A stretch of DNA of 64,000 nucleotides. It comes from Halomonas sp. Y3 (GTDB lineage: Bacteria; Pseudomonadota; Gammaproteobacteria; Pseudomonadales; Halomonadaceae). Positions 34,152 to 42,708 of the stretch are shown here, in pieces (position 1 is the first letter of the stretch; every line of letters begins with the position of its first letter). Location of the stretch: the NCBI RefSeq assembly GCF_024137965.1, contig NZ_CP099975.1, positions 2,604,001 to 2,668,000 of the forward strand, given 5' to 3'. The notes under the pieces were generated by a model, which searched no databases, was not told the DNA's origin, and saw only the letters and a list, made by a program, of their open reading frames with translations. The position numbers and the translations under genes are program-made.

Positions 34152-34180
34152 TTGCACTGGACGGGGCCAGCGCGTTTAAT
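34152..34180 (+). promoter_or_regulatory. Sigma-70 promoter of yrbG-kds-lpt
   Basis: TTGCAC (34152-34157), a 17-base spacer and TTTAAT (34175-34180) lie 32 bases before the yrbG start. This is one of the best sigma-70 matches in the window and probably drives the Kdo/Lpt operon. Confidence 0.6.
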
Positions 34181-34212
34181 GCGCCTCCTCGCCCCACGAC
34201 CAAGGACACCCC

Positions 34213-35169
34213 ATGCTGCTACCGCTGATCGCCGTGCTGCTGGGACTGGCGGCGCTGCTGTGGAGCGCCGAGCGCTTCGTGGGCGCCGCCGCGGCCACCG
34301 CCCACCGGGCCGGCATGAGCACCCTGCTGGTGGGCATGACGGTGGTGGCGCTGGGCACCTCGGCGCCGGAGATGGTGGTCTCCACGGTGGCCGCCCTGGA
34401 CGGCATTCCCGACCTGGCCACCGGCAACGCCCTGGGCTCCAATATCGCCAATATCGGCCTGGTGCTGGGCGTCACCGCCCTGGTGGTACCGATCCCCGTC
34501 CGCTTTTCCCTGGTGCGCCGGGAGCTGCCGCTGCTGCTGGGCGCCACGGGCCTGGCCGGCTATGCCCTGGCCAACGGCATTCTCGGCCGCTTCGACGCCC
34601 TCTTCCTGCTGCTGCTGCTGGTCTTCAGCCTCTGGTGGCTGTTTCGCGCCGACACTCCGGACGCGCCGGACGCCAGCGCCGGCGAGATCCCCGACATGGC
34701 GCTGCCCCGGGCGCTGGCCTGGCTCGCCGCCACTCTGCTGGTGCTGGCCGTGGGCTCCCGCAGCGTGGTGTGGGGCGCCAGCGAGCTGGCCCGGGGCCTG
34801 GGCGTCAGCGAGCTGGTGATCGGGCTGACCGTGGTGGCCATCGGCACCAGCCTGCCGGAGCTCGCCGCCTGCGTGGCCAGCGCCCTCAAGCGCCACCACG
34901 ACATCGCCATCGGCAACGTGATCGGCTCCAACCTCTTCAACCTGCTCGCCGTGCTGCCGATCCCCGGCCTGCTGGCCCCCGGCCCCAGCGACCCCGCCGC
35001 CGCCGCCCGCGATTACCCGGTCATGCTGCTGCTGACCCTGGCCCTGGGGATGCTGCTGCTCTGGCAGCGCCGCGGCCGCATCGGCCGCCTTCACGGCGCC
35101 CTGCTGGCGGCCAGCTATCTGGGCTACCTGGCCTGGGTCGGCCTGGCCAGCCTCGGCGCCGCCCCTTGA
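34213..35169 (+). CDS. yrbG: Calcium/sodium antiporter family protein YrbG
   Basis: Inner-membrane cation exchanger of the CaCA family, 318 residues, about ten helices. The two inverted alpha repeats are clear: VVALGTSAPEMVVSTVAAL (about 48-66) with GNALGSNIANIGLVLG, and VVAIGTSLPELAACVASAL (about 210-228) with GNVIGSNLFNLLAVL; the acidic residues coordinate the ion. It faces away from mlaF and leads the kdsD-kdsC-lptCAB genes. Confidence 0.93.
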   Translation: MLLPLIAVLLGLAALLWSAERFVGAAAATAHRAGMSTLLVGMTVVALGTSAPEMVVSTVAALDGIPDLATGNALGSNIANIGLVLGVTALVVPIPVRFSLVRRELPLLLGATGLAGYALANGILGRFDALFLLLLLVFSLWWLFRADTPDAPDASAGEIPDMALPRALAWLAATLLVLAVGSRSVVWGASELARGLGVSELVIGLTVVAIGTSLPELAACVASALKRHHDIAIGNVIGSNLFNLLAVLPIPGLLAPGPSDPAAAARDYPVMLLLTLALGMLLLWQRRGRIGRLHGALLAASYLGYLAWVGLASLGAAP

Positions 35170-35201
35170 GTGAACCCGCACAACAGGCAACAATCACCGC
35201 C

Positions 35202-36197
35202 ATGACTCAGGATACCTCTGCGGCCACCGAGCCCTCCCCGCTGCGCGACAGCGCCCGGCGCACCCTGCAGATCGAACAGCAGGCCGTCGCCGCCTTGATC
35301 ACCCGACTCGACGCCGGCTTCGACCGCGCCTGCCAGCTGATCCTCGCCTGCCGCGGCCGGGTGGTGGTCACCGGCATGGGCAAGTCCGGCCATATCGGCG
35401 GCAAGATCGCCGCCACCCTGGCCAGCACCGGCACCCCGGCCTTCTTCGTGCATCCCGGCGAGGCCAGCCATGGCGACCTGGGGATGATCACCCCGGGGGA
35501 CGTGGTGCTGGCGCTCTCCAACTCCGGCGAGACCGCCGAGGTGACCGCCCTGCTGCCGCTGATCAAGCGCATGGGCGTGCCCCTGATCAGCATGACCGGC
35601 CGCCCCGCCTCGACCCTGGCCCGACACGCCGAGGCCCACCTCGACGCCGGCGTGGAACGCGAGGCCTGCCCCCTGGACCTGGCGCCCACCGCCTCCACCA
35701 CCGCCGCCCTGGCTCTGGGCGACGCCCTGTCGGTGGCGCTGCTGGAGTCGCGCGGCTTTACCGCCGAGGAGTTCGCCCTCTCCCACCCCGGCGGCAGCCT
35801 CGGCAAGCGCCTGCTGCTGCGCGTCCGGGACCTGATGCACGAGGGCGCACGGCTGCCCACCGTCCCCCTGGGCAGCCCGCTGCGGGATGCCCTGCTGGAG
35901 ATCACCCGCCAGGGACTCGGCTTCACCTGCGTGGTGGCGCCGGACGGCCGCCTCGCCGGTGTCTACACCGACGGCGACCTGCGCCGCACCCTGGACCAGC
36001 ACAGCGACCTCTCCGGCCTCGTCGTCGACGAGGTCATGACCGCTCCCGGCCGGCGGGTTCCCCCCGATATGCTCGCCGCCCAGGCGGTCAAGCTGATGGA
36101 GGAGCACCGTATCTCCGCCCTGGCGGTGGTCGACGACGAGGGACGTCCGGTGGGCGCCCTGCACATGCACGACCTGCTCTCGAGCGGCGTGGTCTGA
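35202..36197 (+). CDS. kdsD: Arabinose-5-phosphate isomerase
   Basis: Converts ribulose-5-phosphate to arabinose-5-phosphate, the first step towards Kdo for LPS. An N-terminal SIS domain (VVVTGMGKSGHIGGKIAATLASTG, FVHPGEASHGDLGM, LALSNSGETAE) is followed by two CBS domains (about 215-270 and 280-331: VYTDGDLRRTLD, EVMTAPGRRV, LHMHDLLSSGVV). The ATG at 35202 gives 331 residues; a TTG about 12 codons upstream cannot be excluded. Confidence 0.95.
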   Translation: MTQDTSAATEPSPLRDSARRTLQIEQQAVAALITRLDAGFDRACQLILACRGRVVVTGMGKSGHIGGKIAATLASTGTPAFFVHPGEASHGDLGMITPGDVVLALSNSGETAEVTALLPLIKRMGVPLISMTGRPASTLARHAEAHLDAGVEREACPLDLAPTASTTAALALGDALSVALLESRGFTAEEFALSHPGGSLGKRLLLRVRDLMHEGARLPTVPLGSPLRDALLEITRQGLGFTCVVAPDGRLAGVYTDGDLRRTLDQHSDLSGLVVDEVMTAPGRRVPPDMLAAQAVKLMEEHRISALAVVDDEGRPVGALHMHDLLSSGVV

Positions 36198-36223
36198 TTC
36201 ACCCCTACCCAACCGGAGTTCCC

Positions 36224-36781
36224 ATGCCCCACACCCTACCGCTGAAAGACACCCACCTCGTCGACCGCCTGCGCCGCATCCGCCTGCTGGCCCTGGACGT
36301 GGACGGCGTGCTGACCGACGGCCAGCTCTACTTCCAGGCCGACGGCATCGAGATCAAGGCCTTCAACGTCCAGGACGGCCACGGCCTCAAGCTGCTCAAG
36401 CGCGCCGGCATCCAGGTGGCGCTGATCACCGGCCGCGACTCTCCCACGGTCAGCCGCCGCGCGGCGGCACTGGGCATCCAGCACGTCTTCCAGGGGGTGG
36501 AGCGCAAGCTGCCGGTGCTCCGCGACCTCTGCGCCCGCCTGGGCCTGGAGTTCGACCAGGTGGCCTACTGCGGCGACGACATGCCCGACGTGGGCGCCAT
36601 CCGCCGCGCCGGCGTCGGCATCAGCGTGCCCAACGCCCCGGAGTACATCCAGAAGCACGCCGACTGGGTCACCGTGAAGGGCGGCGGCCAGGGCGCCGCC
36701 CGCGAGATCGCCGACACCCTGCTCAAGGCCCAGGGCCACTGGGACGCGGTGATCGACACCTACCTGCACGGAGCCGGCTGA
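36224..36781 (+). CDS. kdsC: 3-deoxy-manno-octulosonate-8-phosphatase
   Basis: HAD-superfamily tetrameric phosphatase (185 residues) releasing Kdo from Kdo-8-phosphate. HAD motifs: LALDVDGVLTDG (nucleophile Asp near residue 24), LITGRDSPTVSRRA, the Lys in GVERKLPVL, and YCGDDMPDVGAIRRAGVGIS. It has no cap domain insertion, typical of KdsC. Confidence 0.97.
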   Translation: MPHTLPLKDTHLVDRLRRIRLLALDVDGVLTDGQLYFQADGIEIKAFNVQDGHGLKLLKRAGIQVALITGRDSPTVSRRAAALGIQHVFQGVERKLPVLRDLCARLGLEFDQVAYCGDDMPDVGAIRRAGVGISVPNAPEYIQKHADWVTVKGGGQGAAREIADTLLKAQGHWDAVIDTYLHGAG

Positions 36782-36785
36782 GCCC

Positions 36786-37370
36786 ATGGCGCTGCCGCGG
36801 CCGTCGTTCCGAGTCTGGCTCTTCCTGCTGCTGCTGGCCCTGGGCGGCGTGCTGGTACTGCTCGATTCGCGCAGCGCCCGGGAGCCCGGCACCGTGCCCC
36901 GGGACGCCGCCGGCGAGCCCGACTTCTACCTGGAGGGGGCGCGGCTGACCCGCTTCGACGGCGAGGGGCGCGCCCACCAGCGCCTCGACACCCCGCGCCT
37001 GGTGCATACGCCCCACGACGACGTCACCCGTCTCGAGACGCCGGATGCCCGCCTCTACGACCGTGCCGGGCGGGTCTGGCTCGCCGAGGCTGAGAGCGGC
37101 GTACTCGGCCCTGGCGGCAACCTCCTGACCCTCAGCGGCAGCGCTCGTCTTTACGCCCCCGAGGAGCGCTGGCAGCTCGACACCGAGGTGCTTCACTACG
37201 ATGCCGAGCGCGGCCACGCCTGGAGCGACACCGCGGCCCTGCTCCGGCAGCCGCCCCAGCGCATGAGCGGGGAGCGCTTCGACGCCTGGCTCCATGACAA
37301 TCAGGCCCGCCTGACCGACAATGTGCGCGGCCACCATCCGCCCGAGACCCGAGAGGACTCCCCGCCATGA
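36786..37370 (+). CDS. lptC: LPS export inner-membrane protein LptC
   Basis: Bitopic protein (194 residues) that passes LPS from the LptBFG transporter to the LptA bridge. It has one N-terminal helix (VWLFLLLLALGGVLVLL) and a periplasmic beta-jellyroll (PDFYLEGARLTRFDGEGRAHQRL...). It begins 4 bp after kdsC and overlaps lptA by 4 bp. Confidence 0.93.
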   Translation: MALPRPSFRVWLFLLLLALGGVLVLLDSRSAREPGTVPRDAAGEPDFYLEGARLTRFDGEGRAHQRLDTPRLVHTPHDDVTRLETPDARLYDRAGRVWLAEAESGVLGPGGNLLTLSGSARLYAPEERWQLDTEVLHYDAERGHAWSDTAALLRQPPQRMSGERFDAWLHDNQARLTDNVRGHHPPETREDSPP

Positions 37371-37873
37371 AGCGAACCTCCGCCCTGCTGCTCTGCCTGC
37401 TGCTGCCCCTGGTCAGCGCCCCGACCCTGGCCCAGGGCCGCGACGCCGAGGCCCCCATCGAGGTGGAGGCCGACCAGCTCGACCTGGACGACCGCGCCGG
37501 CACCGCCGTCTATACCGGCGACGTGGACATCCGCCAGGGCAGCATGCGCCTGACCGGCGACCGGGTGGAGATCCAGCGCAACGCCCAGGGCCAGCTCTCC
37601 CGCGCCATCGCTACCGGCGAGCGCGCCTACCTCGAGCAGCAGCCCGATCCCGCAGAGCCCGTGGTGCGAGGCTGGGGCCGCACCATCATCTACCACGTGG
37701 CCGAGCGGCGCATGGAGCTGATCGACCGCGCCGAGCTGCACCAGGGCGGCGACACCTTCGACGGCGGCTACCTGGAGTACTTCCTCGACCGCCGCGTGGT
37801 CCAGGCCCGCAGCGAAGGCGAGGGCGTCGAAGGGCGCCAGCGCATCCGCATGACCCTCCAGCCCGAGCAGTAA
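37367..37873 (+). CDS. lptA: LPS transport periplasmic protein LptA
   Basis: Periplasmic bridge protein (168 residues) carrying LPS to the outer membrane. A signal peptide (LLLCLLLPLVSAPTLAQG) precedes the OstA-like beta-jellyroll (IEVEADQLDLDDRAGTAVYTGDVDIRQGSMRL). It lies between lptC and lptB in the standard order. Confidence 0.95.
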   Translation: MKRTSALLLCLLLPLVSAPTLAQGRDAEAPIEVEADQLDLDDRAGTAVYTGDVDIRQGSMRLTGDRVEIQRNAQGQLSRAIATGERAYLEQQPDPAEPVVRGWGRTIIYHVAERRMELIDRAELHQGGDTFDGGYLEYFLDRRVVQARSEGEGVEGRQRIRMTLQPEQ

Positions 37874-37882
37874 GGCCCGCCC

Positions 37883-38608
<726 letters not shown>

Positions 38609-38661
38609 CCACTCGCCGCTTACCTACACAGCCTGCTGATATACCAGACGTTCTTGCCTGG

Positions 38662-38677
38662 CGGCATGACAATTGCG
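38662..38677 (+). promoter_or_regulatory. Second, degenerate sigma-54-like site
   Basis: CGGCATGACAATTGCG keeps the GG-N10-GC spacing of a -24/-12 element, 18 bp upstream of the perfect site. Four of six bases match in the -24 box. It may be a fortuitous or auxiliary binding site. Confidence 0.3.
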
Positions 38678-38679
38678 CC

Positions 38680-38695
38680 TGGCACGAAAGTTGCA
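38680..38695 (+). promoter_or_regulatory. Sigma-54 (-24/-12) promoter upstream of rpoN
   Basis: TGGCACGAAAGTTGCA matches the RpoN consensus TGGCACG-N4-TTGCA without a mismatch, in the same orientation as rpoN. The predicted start is about position 38706, some 74 bases before the rpoN ATG. It implies autoregulation by sigma-54. Confidence 0.75.
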
Positions 38696-38716
38696 GACGC
38701 CGACAAGGAAAGGCGC

Positions 38717-38745
38717 TTGCATCACCCATCGCCGCCGGCTAGGGT
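38717..38745 (+). promoter_or_regulatory. Possible sigma-70 promoter of rpoN
   Basis: TTGCAT (38717-38722), a 17-base spacer and TAGGGT (38740-38745), 34 bases before rpoN. Its polymerase footprint would overlap or abut that of the sigma-54 site just upstream. Confidence 0.4.
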
Positions 38746-38779
38746 GAAGGCTTTCCACACCCGAGGGACTCGTTAGACC

Positions 38780-40192
38780 ATGGCCATGAAAGCCTCCCTC
38801 CAGCTGCGCGTCGGCACCCAGCTGACCATGACGCCTCAGCTGCAGCAGGCCATCGCCCTGCTGCAGCTCTCCACCCTGGACCTGCGCCAGGAGATCCAGC
38901 AGGCGCTGGAAGCCAACCCCATGCTGGAGCTCGACGAGGGCTTCGGCGAACAGGCGGTCAGCGAGGCCCCCGAAGCGGAGTGGGCCAGCGAGATCCCCGA
39001 CCAGCTGGCCACCGACAGCGACTGGTCGGACACCTACCAGGACTTCAGCGCCCCCGCCTCCGGCGGCGAAGGGCCAGATTTCGAACGCGAGGCCGCCGGC
39101 CAGAGCCTGCAGGGCCACCTCAGCTGGCAGCTGGCCATGACCGACCTCACGCCTCGGGAGCAGCAGATCGCCGAGAGCCTGATCGACGCGGTGGATGACG
39201 CCGGCTACCTGGCCCAGTCCCTGGAGGAGATCCGCGACGGCCTGCGGGACCAGGGTCTCGAGGGACTGCGCAGCGCCGAGGTGGAGCAGGTACTGCTGCG
39301 CCTGCAGCAGTTCGAGCCTACCGGGGTCTTTGCCCGGGAGCTGCGCGAGTGCCTGCTGCTGCAGCTGGCCGCGCTGCCCGACGACACCCCCCTGCTACCC
39401 CAGGCACGCCGGCTGGTGCGCCAGTTCCTCGAGGCGCTGGCCGGCGGCGACCGCCGCCTGCTCAAGCGACGCCTCGGCCTCGACGACGACACCCTGGACG
39501 CGGCCATCGCCCTGGTCCGCTCCCTGGACCCCCGCCCCGGCAGCGCCTTCGCCGGCACCACCAGCGACTACGTCACTCCCGACCTGGTGGCGCGCCACGA
39601 CAGCCACGGCTGGCACGTGGAGCTCAACCCCGAGGCACTGCCCCGACTGCGCATTCAGCCCGACTACGCCGCCCTGGTCCGCCGCGCGGACAAGAGCCAG
39701 GACAACCAGTTCCTCAAGGACCATCTCCAGGAGGCGCGCTGGCTGATGAAGAGCCTCTCAAGCCGCAACGACACTCTGCTCAGGGTGGGGCGCGAGATCA
39801 TGGCCCGCCAGCTGGACTTTCTCGAGCAGGGCGAGGAGGCGATGAAGCCGCTGATCCTGGCCGATATCGCCCAGGCCGTGGAGATGCACGAGTCCACCAT
39901 CTCCCGGGTCACCACCCAGAAGTACATCCATACCCCCAGGGGCGTCTTCGAGCTCAAGTACTTCTTCTCCAGCCAGGTGGGCGGCGGCGAGGGAGACGCC
40001 CACTCCAGCACCGCCATCCGCGCCCGCATCCGCAAGCTGATCCAGGAAGAGACGCCGCGCAAGCCGCTCTCCGACAGCAAGCTGGTGGCCCTGCTCGACG
40101 AGGCCGGCATCCAGGTGGCCAGAAGGACGGTGGCCAAGTACCGCGAAGCCATGGGCATTCCGGCCTCCAGCGAGCGCAAGCGGCTCAGGTAA
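38780..40192 (+). CDS. rpoN: RNA polymerase sigma-54 factor
   Basis: Alternative sigma factor for nitrogen, motility and other activator-dependent promoters; 470 residues. Region I is the glutamine-rich N-terminus (LQLRVGTQLTMTPQLQQAIALLQLSTLDL), followed by an acidic region II (about 50-105), the core-binding domain, an HTH (MHESTISRVTTQKYIHTPRG) and the RpoN box ARRTVAKYR close to the C-terminus. The natural end appears altered: a tandem 81-bp duplication begins within the last codons, so the protein ends KRLR where the third repeat copy reads KRLL. hpf, ptsN, rapZ and ptsO follow as usual. Confidence 0.97.
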   Translation: MAMKASLQLRVGTQLTMTPQLQQAIALLQLSTLDLRQEIQQALEANPMLELDEGFGEQAVSEAPEAEWASEIPDQLATDSDWSDTYQDFSAPASGGEGPDFEREAAGQSLQGHLSWQLAMTDLTPREQQIAESLIDAVDDAGYLAQSLEEIRDGLRDQGLEGLRSAEVEQVLLRLQQFEPTGVFARELRECLLLQLAALPDDTPLLPQARRLVRQFLEALAGGDRRLLKRRLGLDDDTLDAAIALVRSLDPRPGSAFAGTTSDYVTPDLVARHDSHGWHVELNPEALPRLRIQPDYAALVRRADKSQDNQFLKDHLQEARWLMKSLSSRNDTLLRVGREIMARQLDFLEQGEEAMKPLILADIAQAVEMHESTISRVTTQKYIHTPRGVFELKYFFSSQVGGGEGDAHSSTAIRARIRKLIQEETPRKPLSDSKLVALLDEAGIQVARRTVAKYREAMGIPASSERKRLR

Positions 40193-40354
40193 TGCAGGAC
40201 CGTGGCGCTCTCAAGGGTCAGCCGCGACGCCATGGGCATTCCGGCCTCCAGCGAGCGCAAGCGGCTCAGGTAATGCAGGACCGTGGCGCTCTCAAGGGTC
40301 GGCCGCGACGCCATGGGCATTCCGGCCTCCAGCGAGCGCAAGCGACTGCTCTGA
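40141..40354 (+). repeat. 81-bp tandem triplication of the rpoN 3' end
   Basis: The segment with ATGGGCATTCCGG recurs at 40151, 40232 and 40313, exactly 81 bp apart. Copies one and two are nearly identical over the whole unit (one A/G change late in the unit and one A/C change at its start); the third matches through AAGCG and then reads ACTGCTCTGA, giving an in-frame stop. Since 81 is a multiple of three, all copies keep the rpoN frame, but each of the first two ends in TAA. It fills most of the rpoN-hpf gap. Confidence 0.95.
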
Positions 40355-40526
40355 GCCCCATTTCCCAGCATGCCCCATCCGCACGATCCGGGCATCGTCT
40401 CCCGGGCACGAGCGAAGGTCGCGATGACCTGCATCACGCCAGCGCGCGGCGTCTCCGCCACAGGGGGTATGCAAGGCAGGAAAAAGGGTTACAATCGAAC
40501 CACAACCAACGAGCAAGGAGCGTGTC
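40355..40526 (+). promoter_or_regulatory. Promoter region of hpf
   Basis: After the rpoN repeats about 170 bases precede hpf without a gene. A TACAAT (40490-40495) about 30 bases before hpf is a likely -10 element; no convincing -35 is seen. AAGGAG precedes the hpf ATG. Confidence 0.3.
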
Positions 40527-40835
40527 ATGCAAGTCAATATCACCGGCCATCATGTGGAACTGACCGACGCCCTGCGTGGCTATGTGAACGAGAAACTGGC
40601 ACGCGTGGAGCGCCACTACGACAACATCACCAACGTGCAGGTGACCCTGTCCGTGGAGAAGGAGCGCCAGCTCGCCGCCTGCACCCTGCACGCCGCCGGT
40701 GCCGACCTGCACGCCGAGGCCCAGGACGGCGACATGTACGCCGCCATCGACGCCCTGGCCGACAAGCTGGACCGTCAGCTGGTCAAGCACAAGGAGAAGG
40801 CACAGGCCCGCGCCCAGGGCGCCGGCGCTCGCTGA
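40527..40835 (+). CDS. hpf: Ribosome hibernation promoting factor (short HPF/YhbH)
   Basis: Ribosome-binding hibernation factor of 102 residues. The beta-alpha-beta-beta-beta-alpha fold is recognisable: MQVNITGHHVELTDALRGYVNEKLARVERHYD, then DLHAEAQDGDMYAAIDALADKLDRQLVKHKEK. The short form promotes 100S dimers together with RMF in gammaproteobacteria. It is 7 bp from ptsN. Confidence 0.96.
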   Translation: MQVNITGHHVELTDALRGYVNEKLARVERHYDNITNVQVTLSVEKERQLAACTLHAAGADLHAEAQDGDMYAAIDALADKLDRQLVKHKEKAQARAQGAGAR

Positions 40836-40842
40836 TCCGACC

Positions 40843-41307
40843 ATGTCACTGGAAGCCATCCTGCCCCCGGAGCGCACCCTGTTCGGCGTGCCCGGGGGCA
40901 GCAAGAAAAGGGTGCTGGAGTTCTTCAGCACCTTCATCGCCCAGAACACCCCGAGCCTCGACAGCCAGGAGGTCTTCAGCCGGCTGATCGGGCGCGAGCG
41001 TCTGGGCAGTACCGGCATCGGCAACGGGGTAGCCATCCCCCACGCCAGAAGCCCCCACTGCAAGGGCCCCATCGCCGGTTTCCTGAAGCTGGCCGAGCCC
41101 GTGGACTTCGACGCCATCGACGGCGAACCGGTGGACCTGGTGTTCGTGCTGCTGGTGCCCGAAGAGGCCGATGACGCCCACCTGGCGCTGCTGGCCCAGG
41201 TGGCCGGCGTGATGAACGACGCCGAGACACGCACCGCCCTGCGCCGCAGTGAAAGCCAGCGTGAACTGCACGAACGGCTGCTCGAAGCGATCCGACGACA
41301 GGCGTGA
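40843..41307 (+). CDS. ptsN: Nitrogen PTS enzyme IIA (EIIA-Ntr)
   Basis: Terminal phosphoacceptor of the nitrogen phosphotransferase system, which modulates potassium uptake, RpoN-linked genes and stress responses. It has 154 residues with the phosphorylated His in GIGNGVAIPHARSPHC (about residue 66) and the VDLVFVLLVPEEADDAHL core. The ATG at 40843 follows hpf by 7 bp. Confidence 0.96.
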   Translation: MSLEAILPPERTLFGVPGGSKKRVLEFFSTFIAQNTPSLDSQEVFSRLIGRERLGSTGIGNGVAIPHARSPHCKGPIAGFLKLAEPVDFDAIDGEPVDLVFVLLVPEEADDAHLALLAQVAGVMNDAETRTALRRSESQRELHERLLEAIRRQA

Positions 41308-41352
41308 CCACATTCCGGGCCACCCGGCCAGTTTGACGACCAGGAGACCCCC

Positions 41353-42258
41353 ATGCAGCTCGTGATCATCAGCGGCCGCTCCGGTTCAGGCAAGTCGATC
41401 GCGCTGCAGGCCCTGGAGGACCTGGGCTACTACGCCATCGACAACCTTCCGGCCATGCTGCTCGGCTCCCTGGTCGATGAGCTGGGCAGCTCGGAATCCC
41501 CGCGCTCCTCCATCGCCGTCAGCATCGATGCCCGCAACCTGCCCCAGGCCCTGGAGAGCTTCCCGGCCCAGCTGCAGGCGCTGCTGGCCCGCGGCATCGC
41601 CTGCCAGGTGATCTACCTCACCGCCGATGCCCGCATCCTGATCGAACGCTACTCCGCCACCCGACGCCGCCACCCGCTGACCCGGGAGAGCGACATGACC
41701 CTGGCCGAGGCCATCGACAGCGAGGAGCTGGCGCTCGCGGAGATCCGCGACCTGGCCGACCTGGTGATCGACACCTCGCGCCTCTCGGTGCACGAGCTGC
41801 GTCGGCGCATCGGCGATCAGGTAGCGCGCCACCAGCCCGACCAGCTCACCCTCACCATCGAGTCCTTCGGCTTCAAGCGCGGCGTGCCCCTGGATGCCGA
41901 CCTGGTGTTCGACGCCCGCTGCCTGCCCAACCCCTACTGGGACCCGCAGCTGCGTGCCGCCACCGGCCGCGACGCCGAGGTGGTCGAGTTCCTCGAGGCC
42001 TACCCCTTGGTGGAGGCGATGCATGCCGATATCCAGGCCTGGGTGGAGCGCTGGCTGCCCGCCTACAAGGCCAGCCACCGCAGCTACCTGACGGTGGCCG
42101 TCGGCTGCACGGGGGGCCAGCACCGCTCGGTCTACCTGGCCGAGCGGCTCGCCGCCGGCCTGGCCGCCACCCACCCCCTGGTGCGCCTGCGCCACCGCGA
42201 GCTGGGCATCCATGACGCCCTGCCCCCTCCCGACGACACCTCTCATCAAGGAAGTTGA
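41353..42258 (+). CDS. rapZ: RNase adapter protein RapZ
   Basis: P-loop protein (301 residues) that in E. coli targets the sRNA GlmZ to RNase E and so tunes GlmS. Walker A is ISGRSGSGKSIALQALEDLGYYAIDNLPA; the C-terminal domain contains FGFKRGVPLDADLVFDARCLPNPYWDP and the VAVGCTGGQHRSVYLAERLA loop. It precedes ptsO by 2 bp. Confidence 0.97.
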   Translation: MQLVIISGRSGSGKSIALQALEDLGYYAIDNLPAMLLGSLVDELGSSESPRSSIAVSIDARNLPQALESFPAQLQALLARGIACQVIYLTADARILIERYSATRRRHPLTRESDMTLAEAIDSEELALAEIRDLADLVIDTSRLSVHELRRRIGDQVARHQPDQLTLTIESFGFKRGVPLDADLVFDARCLPNPYWDPQLRAATGRDAEVVEFLEAYPLVEAMHADIQAWVERWLPAYKASHRSYLTVAVGCTGGQHRSVYLAERLAAGLAATHPLVRLRHRELGIHDALPPPDDTSHQGS

Positions 42259-42260
42259 GC

Positions 42261-42530
42261 GTGCCGCAACGCAAGCTGACCCTCACCAACAAGCGCGGCC
42301 TGCACGCCCGCGCCGCCACCAAGCTAGTCCAGTGCTGCCAACCCTTCCAGGCCCGCGTCAGCGTGGCCAACGGCGCCCTCCAGGGGGACGCCGCCAACAT
42401 CATGTCGCTGCTGATGCTCGCCGCCCCCTGCGGCACCGAGCTGACGGTGAGCGCCGAGGGCGAGGACGCCGAAGCGGCCCTCGCTGCCATAGAGGCGCTG
42501 TTCGAGGCCCGCTTCGACGAGGATGAATGA
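42261..42530 (+). CDS. ptsO: Nitrogen PTS phosphocarrier protein NPr
   Basis: HPr-like phosphocarrier (89 residues) linking enzyme I-Ntr to PtsN. The active His lies in NKRGLHARAATKLVQ (about residue 14). The start chosen is the GTG at 42261, 6 bases after AAGGAAG; a TTG at 42255 overlapping the rapZ stop is too close to that Shine-Dalgarno. A heptanucleotide repeat array begins at the base after its stop codon. Confidence 0.93.
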   Translation: MPQRKLTLTNKRGLHARAATKLVQCCQPFQARVSVANGALQGDAANIMSLLMLAAPCGTELTVSAEGEDAEAALAAIEALFEARFDEDE

Positions 42531-42626
<96 letters not shown>

Positions 42627-42681
42627 AGGATCTTCCCCGCCGGCTCACGGCACGCGGTTTTTCTTACAGCTTAACGCTGAT

Positions 42682-42708
42682 GGCTTACAGCTCCGGGCGC
42701 AGCCCGGC
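42682..42708 (-). other. Inverted copy of the array unit and hairpin after pmbA
   Basis: GGCTTAC (42682-42688) is the reverse complement of the array unit GTAAGCC, and a similar CTTACAGC occurs at about 42663. A small hairpin CCGGGC-GCA-GCCCGG (42693-42707) lies directly after the pmbA stop. Together they may end the convergent ptsO and pmbA transcripts. Confidence 0.35.

Noticed and set aside
34152..35201. A longer start for kdsD reaching back through yrbG
   Set aside because: The upstream frame overlaps the well-supported yrbG gene and has no SIS-domain similarity; the ATG at 35202 gives the normal KdsD length.
40141..40354. 81-bp repeats considered as CRISPR or REP elements
   Set aside because: The repeats are tandem copies of rpoN coding sequence without spacers or hairpin-pair structure.
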